From Chitinophagales bacterium (GTDB lineage: Bacteria > Bacteroidota > Bacteroidia > Chitinophagales > UBA2359), in the NCBI GenBank assembly GCA_016787295.1, contig JAEUUX010000269.1:1-35149 (forward strand): DNA of 35,149 nt. The letters are read 5' to 3'. The position numbers and the translations under genes are program-made. The notes under the pieces are model-generated. The model saw only the letters and a program-made list of their open reading frames with translations. It was not told the DNA's origin and made no database searches. Below, piece by piece: positions 8,704 to 18,000 of the stretch. Position 1 is the stretch's first letter, and each line of letters starts with the position of its first letter.

Positions 8704-8844
8704 TTATTCGGCAATTTGTAGCCAGAATGACCCGCCATGTTGCTCGACGTTTTGTGTGTTGGAGTGTTTCCACAGCGGTGCGAGGGTTGCAGCTAAGGTT
8801 GTGTCTTCGGAGATAAAATAGTTGGGCAAAATGGACAGGGTAGT
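8704..8844 (-). pseudogene. Short coding remnant, LysR C-terminus-like
   Basis: Between galE and the exonuclease, the minus strand carries an open stretch of 46 codons bounded by TAG (8845-8847) and TAA (8704-8706), with no start codon. It reads TTLSILPNYFISED, then LAPLWKHSN, ending GGSFWLQIAE. The 'ILPxYxI ... LxPLW ... FWL' pattern recalls the last strand and helix of LysR-type regulators, but the match is by eye only. It is probably what remains of a deleted gene. It could also be chance. Confidence 0.35.
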
Positions 8845-8916
8845 CTAAATTTGGGGTGCAAAAAACGATATAGGTGCTTTAACATGGTATTGATGCGTTT
8901 GATTTTGATGGGATTT

Positions 8917-9435
8917 TTACCATTTAATTTTTAAGCCCATCTCTTGTTTAAGGTACAACAAAGCTTGTGCATTGCCACGTGCATCGTCCACAGGGTGATG
9001 CGTATGTGGTGTTTCTCGGAGATGTTTGAAGTTTTTGAAGGTATCTTTCACCATGCCTTTGTAAAGACTACCTAAGTTTTGGGAACTAAAGCCAAAAGGG
9101 TTTTTACCCAAAAAATGATGAAAATACCAACATACAAACATCCAATCGAAGCCATTGTTGTCGCTGATGAAAATGGGACGGTCTTTGGACACTTGGTTTA
9201 TCCATGTCGCAAAATCGGTCATTGCTTGTGTGGCTTCGGGAAAAAGCAAGGTTTCGGCGCGACTATAGCCCGATACGGCTAAGGCTTCGGGAACATAACG
9301 GTCAGAAATAGGGCGAATTTGGGCAAAGAAAGTCGTGTCTAAGGCTTCATTGACCACTATTGCTCCCAATGCTATCATCGAATAATCGCCCGGTATAGGT
9401 CCATCGCTTTCGATGTCTACCATAATGTAGGTCAT
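8917..9435 (-). CDS. DnaQ-like 3'-5' exonuclease (DEDDh family)
   Basis: A 172-residue single-domain exonuclease of the RNase T/DnaQ superfamily. The four acidic metal ligands are D7 and E9 (VDIESDG), D97 (NNGFDW) and D151, with the catalytic H146 in the HxxxxD motif (HHPVDDARGNA). That makes it DEDDh type. No other domain is present, so it is not a polymerase subunit. The short form resembles stand-alone 3'-5' exoribonucleases annotated in many bacteria. The substrate (RNA or DNA ends) cannot be read from the sequence. An alternative start four codons in, at 9423, begins MVDIES and would be just as good. The upstream neighbour ends 18 nt before the ATG, so the two are probably co-transcribed. 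Confidence 0.88.
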   Translation of the reverse strand: MTYIMVDIESDGPIPGDYSMIALGAIVVNEALDTTFFAQIRPISDRYVPEALAVSGYSRAETLLFPEATQAMTDFATWINQVSKDRPIFISDNNGFDWMFVCWYFHHFLGKNPFGFSSQNLGSLYKGMVKDTFKNFKHLRETPHTHHPVDDARGNAQALLYLKQEMGLKIKW

Positions 9436-9453
9436 ATTGAAAATTGTTTATTT

Positions 9454-9816
9454 TTATTTGTCTATAAGGTGAAAACGGTGATAAAGACGGTGAGCTACAG
9501 GGGTAAATAGCAAGCCCACATTGCTAATAAAAATAATACCACTAAAAAGTGCATAAAATGACATAAATATTTTGCATTCGCGGCATTGTTGTATCATATC
9601 TCCAACGGGTCCCATGCCCGATAATATCATAGCTGCATTGAGCAAAGAGTCTATCCAGCACAAATTACAAATGAAATGATAGCCCAATATGCCCAAACCC
9701 AATGTGGATCCAGTCAGAAACAAAGTGGCAATAAAATTTTGGATAACGCGCCACCGAAACAATTGCCAACTTAATAGCGGTTGATGGAGCTTTTCGAAAA
9801 GGATTAGTTTTTTCAT
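9454..9816 (-). CDS. Small multi-TM membrane protein of unknown function
   Basis: A 120-residue hydrophobic protein with a basic N-terminus and about three membrane segments (roughly residues 25-50, 55-70 and 82-105). A CRECK motif between segments two and three, with a cysteine pair in FICNLC, gives it several cysteines for its size. The family is not one I recognise. It precedes the exonuclease by 18 nt on the same strand. Confidence 0.6.
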   Translation of the reverse strand: MKKLILFEKLHQPLLSWQLFRWRVIQNFIATLFLTGSTLGLGILGYHFICNLCWIDSLLNAAMILSGMGPVGDMIQQCRECKIFMSFYALFSGIIFISNVGLLFTPVAHRLYHRFHLIDK

Positions 9817-9828
9817 AGTATTCGTAAG

Positions 9829-9903
9829 TAGTCTTTCACTTTTAATCTTGTCGTTAGCGTTTATCCGTAGAGTAGGGTTTAAACCCCTACTCTACGGATA
9901 AAC
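9829..9903 (-). repeat. Dispersed palindromic repeat, copy B
   Basis: This stretch matches the reverse complement of 65-141 along its length. Its core, 9859-9903, is a near-perfect 45-nt palindrome (gtttatccgtagagtagg and its complement, one bulged base) centred on GTTTAAAC. The non-palindromic flank acgacaagattaaa is shared with copy A. It lies just upstream of the 120-residue membrane-protein gene and downstream of lepA. Confidence 0.8.
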
Positions 9904-9961
9904 AAACACCTGACAGTATTAACTTGAAAAACTAGTATGCAAATCAATAACCAACAAACAA

Positions 9962-10007
9962 AACGCCAGCGCGCGCCACAAAAGCGCGCGCTGGCGTTAT
10001 TTTTTTG
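9962..10007. terminator. Strong terminator downstream of lepA
   Basis: Perfect 15-bp GC-rich arms (9962-9976 and 9984-9998; aacgccagcgcgcgc) surround a 7-nt loop. The plus-strand side is followed by T7. The minus-strand side runs into TTTTGTTTG. It lies just past the lepA stop codon (10013), so it ends the lepA transcript and may work both ways. Confidence 0.85.
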
Positions 10008-10012
10008 GTTGT

Positions 10013-11812
10013 TTAGTCATTCAACTTCAGCACTGCCATAAAAGCTTGTTGCGGAATTTCGACCGCCCCAAATTGGCGCATACGTTTTTTGCCTTCTTTT
10101 TGTTTTTCCAACAATTTGCGTTTGCGCGAAATATCGCCACCATAACACTTAGCGGTTACATCTTTTCGCAAAGCGCTGATGGTTTCGCGGGCGATGATTT
10201 TAGCACCAATGGCGGCTTGTATGGCAATGACGAACTGTTGACGCGGGATAAGTTCTTTTAGTTTTTCGCACAAACGTCTGCCCAAAGTCACAGATTTGGA
10301 GCGGTGTACCAATGCCGATAAAGCATCTACTTTTTCGCTGTTCAACAAAATATCCATTTTCACCAAATCGGCGGACTGATAGCCAATAATGTGGTAGTCA
10401 AAAGACGCATAACCGCGCGAAATAGATTTCAGCTTGTCATAAAAATCGAATACAATTTCTGCCAACGGCATCTCGAAAGTCAACTCTACACGCGTGGGCG
10501 AAAGGTAGTGTTGGTTTTGCAAAATGCCACGTTTGTCCATACACAAAGACATGATATTGCCAATGTATTCGGGTTTCGTAATGACTTGGGCGCGGATAAT
10601 CGGCTCTTCTATGAACTCAATACTGGTTACATCGGGCATATCAGCAGGATTTTGTAGCAAAATGCGTTTGGCATCTTTACCTTTGAGCGTTGCCCAATAC
10701 GATACGTTGGGGACGGTGGTAATGACCGTCATATTGAACTCGCGCTCGAGGCGCTCTTGGACAATCTCTAAGTGCAACATACCCAAAAAGCCACAACGAA
10801 AACCAAATCCCAAAGCAATAGAAGTCTCCACCTCAAACACTAAGGAGGCATCATTGAGCTGCAATTTTTCGAGCGAATCGCGCAGGTCTTCGTAGTCGTC
10901 GTTGTCCATTGGATAAATACCTGCAAACACCATCGGCTTCACGTCTTCGAAACCCACAATAGCTTGGTCACAGGGACGTTTGGACTGGGTGATAGTATCT
11001 CCCACTTTAATGTCTTTGGACTGTTTGATACCTGTGATAATATAGCCCACGTCGCCAGCTTCAATGGTTTCGCGTGGCTCCATATCTAAGCGCAAAATAC
11101 CCACTTCATCGGCTTCGTATTCTTTACCTGTTGCCACGAATTTAATTTTGTCTCTTTTGCTCAATTTGCCATTCATTATTCTAAAATAAGCAATGACTCC
11201 ACGAAACGAATTGAAAACAGAATCAAAAATAAGCGCCTGCAAAGGAGCTTCTACGTCGCCTTTCGGAAATGGAATACGGTTGACAATAGCCGTAAAAATA
11301 TCAGGCACGCCTTGTCCTGTTCTGCCACTTGCTTCCAAAATATCTGCGCGTTTGCAACCAATCAACTCGATGATTTGGTCGGCAACTTCCTCTATCATGG
11401 CGCCTTCCATATCAATCTTGTTAATGATAGGAATGATTTCTAAGTCATGCTCGATGGCAAGGTAGAGGTTAGAGATGGTTTGGGCTTGAATGCCTTGTGT
11501 GGCATCAACCAAGAGCAAAGCGCCTTCGCAAGCTGCAATGGCTCGCGACACTTCGTAGGAGAAATCGACGTGACCCGGTGTGTCAATGAGGTTAAAGGTG
11601 TATTTTTTACCGTCGGAATGGATATAATCTAGTTGAATGGCGTGGCTTTTGATGGTTATGCCGCGCTCGCGTTCCAAGTCCATATTGTCTAACAATTGGT
11701 CTTGCATACGGCGTTCCGAGATGGTGCGGGTTTGTTCTAATAAGCGGTCGGCAAGAGTAGATTTGCCGTGGTCGATGTGGGCAATGATGCAAAAATTACG
11801 GATATGCTCCAT
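10013..11812 (-). CDS. lepA: Elongation factor 4 (back-translocase LepA)
   Basis: A 599-residue translational GTPase, the usual length for LepA/EF4, which acts on the ribosome to help biogenesis and elongation under stress. G1 is AHIDHGKST near residue 11; G3 is [13 protein letters not shown]4 is NKIDME. Later domains carry [14 protein letters not shown] and the LepA-specific C-terminal stretch rich in Lys/Arg ([24 protein letters not shown]). No truncation is visible. A TACCTTTG promoter element lies 66-73 nt upstream. A strong hairpin follows the stop codon, so it looks like a single-gene transcript. Confidence 0.98.
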   Translation of the reverse strand: MEHIRNFCIIAHIDHGKSTLADRLLEQTRTISERRMQDQLLDNMDLERERGITIKSHAIQLDYIHSDGKKYTFNLIDTPGHVDFSYEVSRAIAACEGALLLVDATQGIQAQTISNLYLAIEHDLEIIPIINKIDMEGAMIEEVADQIIELIGCKRADILEASGRTGQGVPDIFTAIVNRIPFPKGDVEAPLQALIFDSVFNSFRGVIAYFRIMNGKLSKRDKIKFVATGKEYEADEVGILRLDMEPRETIEAGDVGYIITGIKQSKDIKVGDTITQSKRPCDQAIVGFEDVKPMVFAGIYPMDNDDYEDLRDSLEKLQLNDASLVFEVETSIALGFGFRCGFLGMLHLEIVQERLEREFNMTVITTVPNVSYWATLKGKDAKRILLQNPADMPDVTSIEFIEEPIIRAQVITKPEYIGNIMSLCMDKRGILQNQHYLSPTRVELTFEMPLAEIVFDFYDKLKSISRGYASFDYHIIGYQSADLVKMDILLNSEKVDALSALVHRSKSVTLGRRLCEKLKELIPRQQFVIAIQAAIGAKIIARETISALRKDVTAKCYGGDISRKRKLLEKQKEGKKRMRQFGAVEIPQQAFMAVLKLND

Positions 11813-11877
11813 GAATGATTACAAGGGCGGATTAGGGTGAAAAATACGGTTGAGCAGCACTCAACTGAAAACGGCTG

Positions 11878-11885
11878 CAAAGGTA
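11878..11885 (-). promoter_or_regulatory. Bacteroidota-type -7 element for lepA
   Basis: The minus strand reads TACCTTTG in the context cgTACCTTTGCagc, the same form as at 14758, 23440 and 29128. It lies 66 nt before the lepA ATG. Confidence 0.65.
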
Positions 11886-11910
11886 CGATTTTTTTAGCAA
11901 TATCCGCTTT

Positions 11911-12009
11911 TTATAGTTTTTTATTTCGTTGTGCAATAATTTCGTGGTCTTGAAGCTCAACAATATAACCGCCTTCTATGGGGCGCGACACTTGAGCCAA
12001 ACGAACTTT
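11911..12009 (-). pseudogene. 32-codon coding-like remnant upstream of lepA
   Basis: A minus-strand frame runs from just after TAA (12010-12012) to TAA (11911-11913) and reads KVRLAQVSRP, then GGYIVELQDHE, ending QRNKKL. It has no start codon, and codon choice looks coding-like. The pattern resembles the C-terminal tail of a small DNA- or RNA-binding domain, but I cannot name one. It may be a fragment of a gene lost between here and the array at 12202. Confidence 0.25.
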
Positions 12010-12116
12010 TTAGTACATTTTTTTATCTGTAACATATCAAAGCATTTGTAGTCAAGGAATTGGGCAGTATTACAAAAAAATTTTCACCCCACCATGCAAC
12101 CTTTCTCCCCCTTTAT

Positions 12117-12149
12117 AACGTTGCCAGCGTTTGGAACACTGGCAACGTT
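12117..12149. terminator. Hairpin with perfect 11-bp arms
   Basis: The arms aacgttgccag (12117-12127) and ctggcaacgtt (12139-12149) pair perfectly around an 11-nt loop. No long T run follows on either strand, so it may be a stand-alone palindrome rather than a true terminator. Confidence 0.45.
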
Positions 12150-12201
12150 AAATAAAACAACACTCCTGAACGTTTCAATAACATTCCAAGCCTATATAGG
12201 C

Positions 12202-12347
12202 AATTTCGACAGGATATGACGAATATCCGACAAGCCTTGTAGAATATCCAACAAGGTCTGACGAATATCCAACAAGGTCTGACGAATATCCAACAAGGTC
12301 TGATGAATATCCAATAAGGTCTGACGAATATCCGACAAAGTTTGTAA
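12202..12347. repeat. 21-bp tandem repeat array, about 7 copies
   Basis: Units of 21 bp with consensus aatatccaacaaggtctgacg begin at 12222, 12243, 12264, 12285, 12306 and 12327, preceded by a 20-bp diverged copy from 12202. The central units (12243-12305) are nearly identical, and outer ones drift, as expected for a slipping array. The period is a multiple of 3. A minus-strand frame (12113-12376) reads it as a 7-residue IFVRPCW repeat, and the plus-strand heptad frame (NIQQGLT) is broken by stops. I favour a non-coding array. Confidence 0.85.
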
Positions 12348-12547
12348 AATTTACCTTTCACCCCATAAATAAGCATAATCGTATGCGAAAAGCAATTTAT
12401 TATCCCACAGCGGATTAGGTTTTGTCGTACCTATTGCGGCGTTTTGGTGTTGAAATATTGCCAGTGTTTGCCCGAAAATTTACCTTTTCTTTCGGAAACG
12501 AACAAAGTCTCGTATGCCCCTATTCTTCTTAATCAAACACCCCAAAA

Positions 12548-12575
12548 CTTGATAGAGAAAAATCTCCCTATCAGG
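12548..12575 (-). terminator. Terminator overlapping the end of the TonB receptor gene
   Basis: On the minus strand cctgatagggaga pairs with ctctatcaag (2-nt bulge) around a T-rich loop and is followed by TTTT. The stem includes the receptor's TGA (12571-12573), so transcription would end right at the stop codon. Confidence 0.55.
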
Positions 12576-14514
12576 TTTGCAGATTATATAGTAAGGAAAT
12601 GCGTCCGTGTCTAAGCGGCATTGGGCGGGCGGCGAGGCTATAATAAGTCACATTCCACAGATTGTAGCACGACAGCCGCATTTCTAAGGTGCTGTGTTTC
12701 CATTGCCATTCTTTTTGCAGGTGCAAATGACTCAGCAGGTAGGGCAACAAGGCGTTAGCACGGTTTTCGTCGGAGGTGGTGTAGCGGCGGCTCGTATAGC
12801 CATTGTCCATCAAAAGGCTATAAGTTGAGCGGCGAAATTGTATGTTTAGTTGTGCTTGGTGCAAAGGGGTGTAGGGCAGTTGTTTGTTCACCGAATTGTC
12901 CGACGGACTGCTACCGATTTGGTTTCTGGCGCTATTCAGTTGGTAGGTAGCTTGGAGCTTGAGGCTATATTTTTTCCACTCTTGTTGCACGTTTGCCGTC
13001 ATCGTGCCGCCCCACACTTCCACCGCTTTCAGGTTTTGGGGCGACCACAGTAAGGGATTTGCCGCCGTAGGTAGCCATGTAATTTGTTCGCGCAAATAGT
13101 TATGGTATGCCACCATTTGCAGTTTTGCCTGCCTGCCATTGTTTTGCCATTGATAACTACCTCCTATCTCTTGCTGCACGGCTTGTTCGGGTCGCAAATT
13201 GACATTGCCGCCCGGCTGCCAATAGCGGTCATTGAGGGTAGGTATTTTGCTGTTCATGCCCACATTGCCCCACAACAAACAACGGCTATTGGGTGCATAA
13301 CTCACTGCCAAAGCAGGAAGTAGCAAAGGCGCAAAACCGCTATGCCATTCGTGGCGATACTGGACTTGTATTGCCCAACGCGAATGCCATTGGTATTGCA
13401 TTTGTCCATATAACAAACCGCTATGCTGTACTGCTATTGCATGGTCGTTGCCATAGTTATTTGTTTGGGCATGATGGAGCAAATAATTGGTTTTTTGTGT
13501 CCAATGCCACTTTTTGCGTTGCCATTGTAGTTTATTTTGGTAAAACAACAAGCCATACCTATTGTCCGATTCCACTTGTATAGTGTCATTGGAATAATGA
13601 AGATTGGTTTTGACATAACCTATTTTCTGTTGCCACAAAAAATGGGATTTTTGCTGTTGCCAAGTCACCAACAAGCGGGCATTAGCATCTGTTTGTTGTT
13701 CGTGGTAGTTGAGGCTCGATATAGGTGGTTGCAATTGGCGGGCGGTGTGGCTATACCATGTTTGCACTTGCAGCAGTTGTTGGCGGGTCAACTGCCATGC
13801 TGCACTTCCCAAGGCATGATACTGCCGCAAACTGTCGGCAGACAAACGGGTGCGTGGAAAATTGGGCAAATAGGGATTGCGATAAACATAATCATTTTGG
13901 GCGCGTTGGTGTTGCAACTGGACGGTATAGTGAACTTTGGGACTTCCTATTTCCATACTTGCACTACTGTTGTATTGCCCAAAACTACCGATTTGTTGTT
14001 GCAGCGTCCAGCGGTGTTGGGATACAAATACCGGACGCGTGTTCAGCACAATGGCTCCACCTATGCCACCACTTTGACTTGCCAAACTACTCGTGCCATA
14101 TTGCAAGGAGACTTGTTGGGTAGCCGCCAGCGGGATAGTACTTAGGTCGCACAAGCCATTCATGCCACTATTCAAAGGCATATCGTTCCAGACTACCGCC
14201 GTTTGCGCTGCTGCCATACCACGCAAACCCACACTCGACAGCCCATTAGCTCCATAATTTTTGAGGTATATGGCGCTGTGTTGTTGCAAAAAAACTGACA
14301 AATTATCTGTCTTAAACTGCTTTAATAGGTTGCTATCGAGCTTTTGTTCCGCCGAAAAAATGCTATGAGGCAATGCCACAATATCGACGGGTGATAAGGT
14401 ATATTGCAGAATGCTATCATTCGGCGTTTGTTGTGCAAAAAGGACGCTTGACAAGCCCAATAAGTTGTATAGCACCCATAGCCAAATCCACAATGATTGT
14501 TGTTCGTTAAACAT
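12571..14514 (-). CDS. TonB-dependent outer-membrane receptor
   Basis: A 647-residue outer-membrane transporter. Residues 1-28 look like a signal peptide. A plug domain follows (about 40-160), with the segment YLKNYGANGLSSVGLRGM, then a short ND-MPLNSGMNG loop, DLSTIPL, and SGGIGGAIVLNT. These are hallmarks of the TonB plug. The rest is a strand-rich barrel dense in aromatics and Gln, ending ISLLYNLQT. At about 650 residues and without an N-terminal carboxypeptidase-like domain it resembles BtuB/siderophore-type receptors rather than SusC. The substrate cannot be read from the sequence. No SusD, TonB or ABC transporter gene lies next to it. Directly upstream of the ATG sits a hairpin that may regulate translation. 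Confidence 0.88.
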   Translation of the reverse strand: MFNEQQSLWIWLWVLYNLLGLSSVLFAQQTPNDSILQYTLSPVDIVALPHSIFSAEQKLDSNLLKQFKTDNLSVFLQQHSAIYLKNYGANGLSSVGLRGMAAAQTAVVWNDMPLNSGMNGLCDLSTIPLAATQQVSLQYGTSSLASQSGGIGGAIVLNTRPVFVSQHRWTLQQQIGSFGQYNSSASMEIGSPKVHYTVQLQHQRAQNDYVYRNPYLPNFPRTRLSADSLRQYHALGSAAWQLTRQQLLQVQTWYSHTARQLQPPISSLNYHEQQTDANARLLVTWQQQKSHFLWQQKIGYVKTNLHYSNDTIQVESDNRYGLLFYQNKLQWQRKKWHWTQKTNYLLHHAQTNNYGNDHAIAVQHSGLLYGQMQYQWHSRWAIQVQYRHEWHSGFAPLLLPALAVSYAPNSRCLLWGNVGMNSKIPTLNDRYWQPGGNVNLRPEQAVQQEIGGSYQWQNNGRQAKLQMVAYHNYLREQITWLPTAANPLLWSPQNLKAVEVWGGTMTANVQQEWKKYSLKLQATYQLNSARNQIGSSPSDNSVNKQLPYTPLHQAQLNIQFRRSTYSLLMDNGYTSRRYTTSDENRANALLPYLLSHLHLQKEWQWKHSTLEMRLSCYNLWNVTYYSLAARPMPLRHGRISLLYNLQT

Positions 14515-14526
14515 AGTCTAAAAATT

Positions 14527-14567
14527 AAAGGCTTCCAACCTTTTGTGTATGTGTTGGAATGCCTTTT
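14527..14567 (-). promoter_or_regulatory. Leader hairpin directly upstream of the TonB receptor ATG
   Basis: On the minus strand ggcattccaac pairs with gttggaagcc (14-bp stem, one bulge). Its 3' arm ends only about 13 nt before the ATG at 14514. On the plus strand it is followed by TTTTT, so it could also serve as a terminator for the opposite strand. The position suggests it could block or expose the translation start. No known riboswitch box (for example the cobalamin GCCACTG) is visible. Confidence 0.4.
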
Positions 14568-14757
14568 TGTGTTTGTGTTCTTGTTGATGACAAAAAAAGT
14601 GCAATAATACTACTTTCTTTGTGTTTTTTAAGCATTTTTTCCGCTAAAAAAGCAACAAATACTTGATTAGCCACCGCTTTTGTGTTATATACCTTATTTT
14701 TGTTGCACAAGTGCTGTTATTCGATGACAAAATGTTTTAAGTCCGCAATAAAAATCG

Positions 14758-14765
14758 TACCTTTG
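14758..14765 (+). promoter_or_regulatory. -7 element, giant-gene promoter or orphan
   Basis: TACCTTTG in the context cgTACCTTTGCacc. A TTTT tract lies 19 nt upstream. The next real start (15041) is about 275 nt away, so either the giant gene has a long leader or this promoter makes something else. Confidence 0.5.
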
Positions 14766-15040
14766 CACCCCAATTATAGCTTTTTATTGGGAGTAAATTT
14801 GTGGTTATTTCATGATTTTGGCAATGGTTATCAAAATTACCCTCTAATTAAAAAACCTTATTGACCAAGTTCCTGAACTATATAGTTTGCTATCAATTCC
14901 TGAAGCCTTGCCCAATAATGTGACCTATGCCAAGCAATAGAGTCAAATGGTCAGTATAATTCTTTCTGTATTTGTTTTGTTGCTTTGTCACCTGCACTAT
15001 AACTAACCTTTTTCCGTATCAAAAAATACTTTCCTAATAC

Positions 15041-18000
15041 ATGAAAAAAGCATTATCATTCCTCTTATTGCTGAGTTGTAGTTGGCTCATGGCTCAAAAT
15101 TTAGTACCCAACTACGACTTTGAAGATACCCTTCAATGCCCCAATGCTTTTGGGCAGATAGCAATTGCTGATGGTTGGTTTTCGCCCACCGATGGAACGC
15201 CCGACTATTTCAATAGTTGTGTAGCGGGCAATAGCACTCTTGGCAATCCCGACAACTATTATGGCTCGCAAGCTCCGTATAGCGGCAATGGCTATGCGGG
15301 TTTCTTTGCATTCGGACCTGGCAATTTGCGCGAATATGTTTCTATTCCGCTCACTAATAACCTACAAGTTGGCGAACAATACTGTGTTAGCTTTAAGGTG
15401 AGTCATGCCGAGTTCACTTACAATGCCGTAGAAAATATTGGTTTATATTTTTCTACTAACCCCATTAGTGTTACCAATGGTTCGCAACACTTGGGCATTA
15501 CGCCGCAAATCGTCAATAGCAACGGCATTTTGAGCAATGACAACGAATGGGTGACCATTTCGGGGACTTTTACTGCCACCGATACCATGCGCTATATTAC
15601 TATAGGTAATTTTTATAGCAATAATGACACCAATGAGGATATTACTTTCGAACCGACACCGGGTGTAACAGGCGGTTTTATCAATTCTGCTTATTATTAT
15701 CTCGATGATGTGGTAGTGGTGGAACTGCCAACGGTCAATACCATTAGTATTACCAACAACAATAATTCTCCTTTGCTGTGCGAAGGCAACAATATTGACT
15801 TGTCGGTAGAAGCAGGTGCTTTGTCCTACAATTGGACGACCACCGCTGACCCTTTTACGAGTATTGGCACCGAAAACACTTTGAACGTGTCTCCTTTGGT
15901 CAGTACGTCCTATATTATGACTGCCAGTTTTGGTGAATGTGTGTTGCGCGACACCTTAGCGGTTTTTGTTTATCCACAGCCCACAGTGAGTTTCACACAT
16001 GGCGATGCTTGTGTGGGGTCGGTGGTCAATTTCTTTGCCAATAGCAGCAACACAAGCCCCACAGTCACTTTTGCTTGGGATTTTGATAATGACGGCTCCA
16101 CCGATGCAACAACAGCAGGCGGAGCAAGCCATACCTATAGCACTCCCGGTACCTATACCGTCACGCTCGAAGTGGCAAACGATGCTGTTTGTGTGAGTAC
16201 ATTTAGCTCGACTATTACTGTGGCAGCCGAATGTGATGTTTGTACACAAAACAATAATTTGGTAGCCAATAGCAGTGCGGAGGCTTATACTGCCTGCCCC
16301 GATTCGCTCAATCATCTAAGCCTCACTAATTGGTCGCAAGCCACCGAAGGCTCAGTCGATTATTTCAACACTTGTGCAACAGGCGACAATGGCGTGGCAA
16401 ATAATATCTTTGGTAGCCAAGCCGCTGCCTCGGGCAATGCCTATTTGGGTATTATGGCGTATGCACCTTTCAACTACCGCGAATATGCTCAAGCCCAAAT
16501 GACACAACCTTTGGAAGTGGGCAAATCGTATTGTGTGAGTTTCAAGGTGAGTTTGGGTGACAATTCGCGCAAAGCCATCGACCAACTTGGTGCCTATTTT
16601 TCTACTGACCCTTTGAATGTTGCCACACAATCGGCGCTCAACCTTACGCCGCAGGTGAGCAATGATGCAGGCAATCTGTTGACCGATAAAAATGGTTGGA
16701 CAACTATATCAGGTAATTTTACGGCTACCCAAGCCTTCCAATATATTACGCTGGGCAATTTTTATGAAAACGGTGCTACAGCTACTACAGACGTAAGCGG
16801 TAGTACCCCCAATTTTGCTTTCCATGCTTACTATTATTTGGACGATGTGAGTGTTATCGAATTGCCTACTCTAAACATTTCGGACGATGCTACGGTTTGT
16901 GTAGGAACTGAAGTTAACTTAACAGCCAGCGATACCAATAGTTTTTGCACCTTGTCTTGGACTGATGAAAATGGTGTAGAACTTGGCACCAATGCACAAT
17001 TGACCGTCAACCAGATGGTAGGCGGCACCCACACCTATTACCTTACTGCTTCTTTGAACAGCGGTTGTGCTGTCAGTCAAGCTGTAACGGTGACTTGGTT
17101 AGATATTCCTATTGCCAATCTCTTAGTTGCACCAAGTTGTGCAGGTGGTATTACGGTGTTCCAAAATCTTTCGCAAGGCTCAGTAGGTGCGAATACTTAT
17201 GCTTGGGATTTTGAAAACGATAATAGTGTAGATTTCCTCAGTGCCACCGCCACCGACCAGTTCCACATTTATCCTGCTCCCGGCACCTACATTGCCTTGT
17301 TAGTAGTACGCAATGTTTTGGGTTGTTCTGATAGTTTGTATTTGCCTGTTGTCATTGCCGCTACTTGTGACCCATGTAATAGTGGCAACAATTCGGTGGT
17401 GAATGGTGATTTTGAAGCTATTAGCGACTGTCCTACGGCGCTCGACCAAGCCGATTTGGTAAGTAGTTGGCTCTATGGTGGCGAATCTCCTAATGGAACG
17501 CCTGATATTTTTGCAAGTTGTTCGGGCAATAGCGTTGTGGGTGTTCCCAACAATGTATATGGTTCTCAAGCGGCTTATTCGGGCAATAACTACATTGGTT
17601 TTTCGCCCATCAATCCTGCTGATGTTACGCAAAAACAATATATCGTTGGACAAACTTTACCGCTTACTGTTGGACAAACTTATTGTGTGCGTGCATACAT
17701 CGCTTTGGCAGATAGCAGCGCCTTTAGTACCGACCAATTGGGTATTGCGTTGGGTGTCGATGGTATTACTGCCAATCAAATGCCTTTGTGGAATAATCCC
17801 GAAAATGTTCAGTTGGCTCAAACAAGCAATTGGACTGAATTTAGTGCGACTTTTGTGGCAGATAGTGCCTATAGTTTTATTGGCATTGGCGATTTTGGAC
17901 AATATACTTCTAATGTTGTGGAACAAAATGCGGCTAATCCGCTGGCACTTCCTTATTATTATATCGATGCTGTTAGTATTGTTCCGTTGACGATTAGTGT

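Larger units (their letters stand above)
11813..12570. other. Spacer lepA / TonB receptor: remnant, hairpin, tandem array
   Basis: This 758-nt spacer carries the lepA promoter, a 32-codon remnant, a hairpin and a 21-bp tandem array. Between 12348 and 12540 I see nothing that looks coding. Confidence 0.6.
14515..15040. other. Divergent spacer at the strand switch
   Basis: This 526-nt spacer separates the minus-strand block from the giant plus-strand gene. It holds a hairpin next to the receptor ATG, a TACCTTTG promoter at 14758, and no convincing gene. A minus-strand frame at 14525-14710 has only a TTG start. Confidence 0.55.

Noticed and set aside
12113-12376. Minus-strand 87-codon frame with IFVRPCW repeats
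   Set aside because: It is the translation of the 21-bp array plus random flanks, and it runs into the 12117-12149 hairpin.
14525-14710. Minus-strand 61-codon frame upstream of the TonB receptor
   Set aside because: It starts with TTG, overlaps the leader hairpin, and has no recognisable family features. A leader peptide cannot be excluded but is not supported.
14515-14770. Cobalamin riboswitch before the TonB receptor
   Set aside because: No B12-box GCCACTG or typical paired core is seen in the leader on the minus strand.
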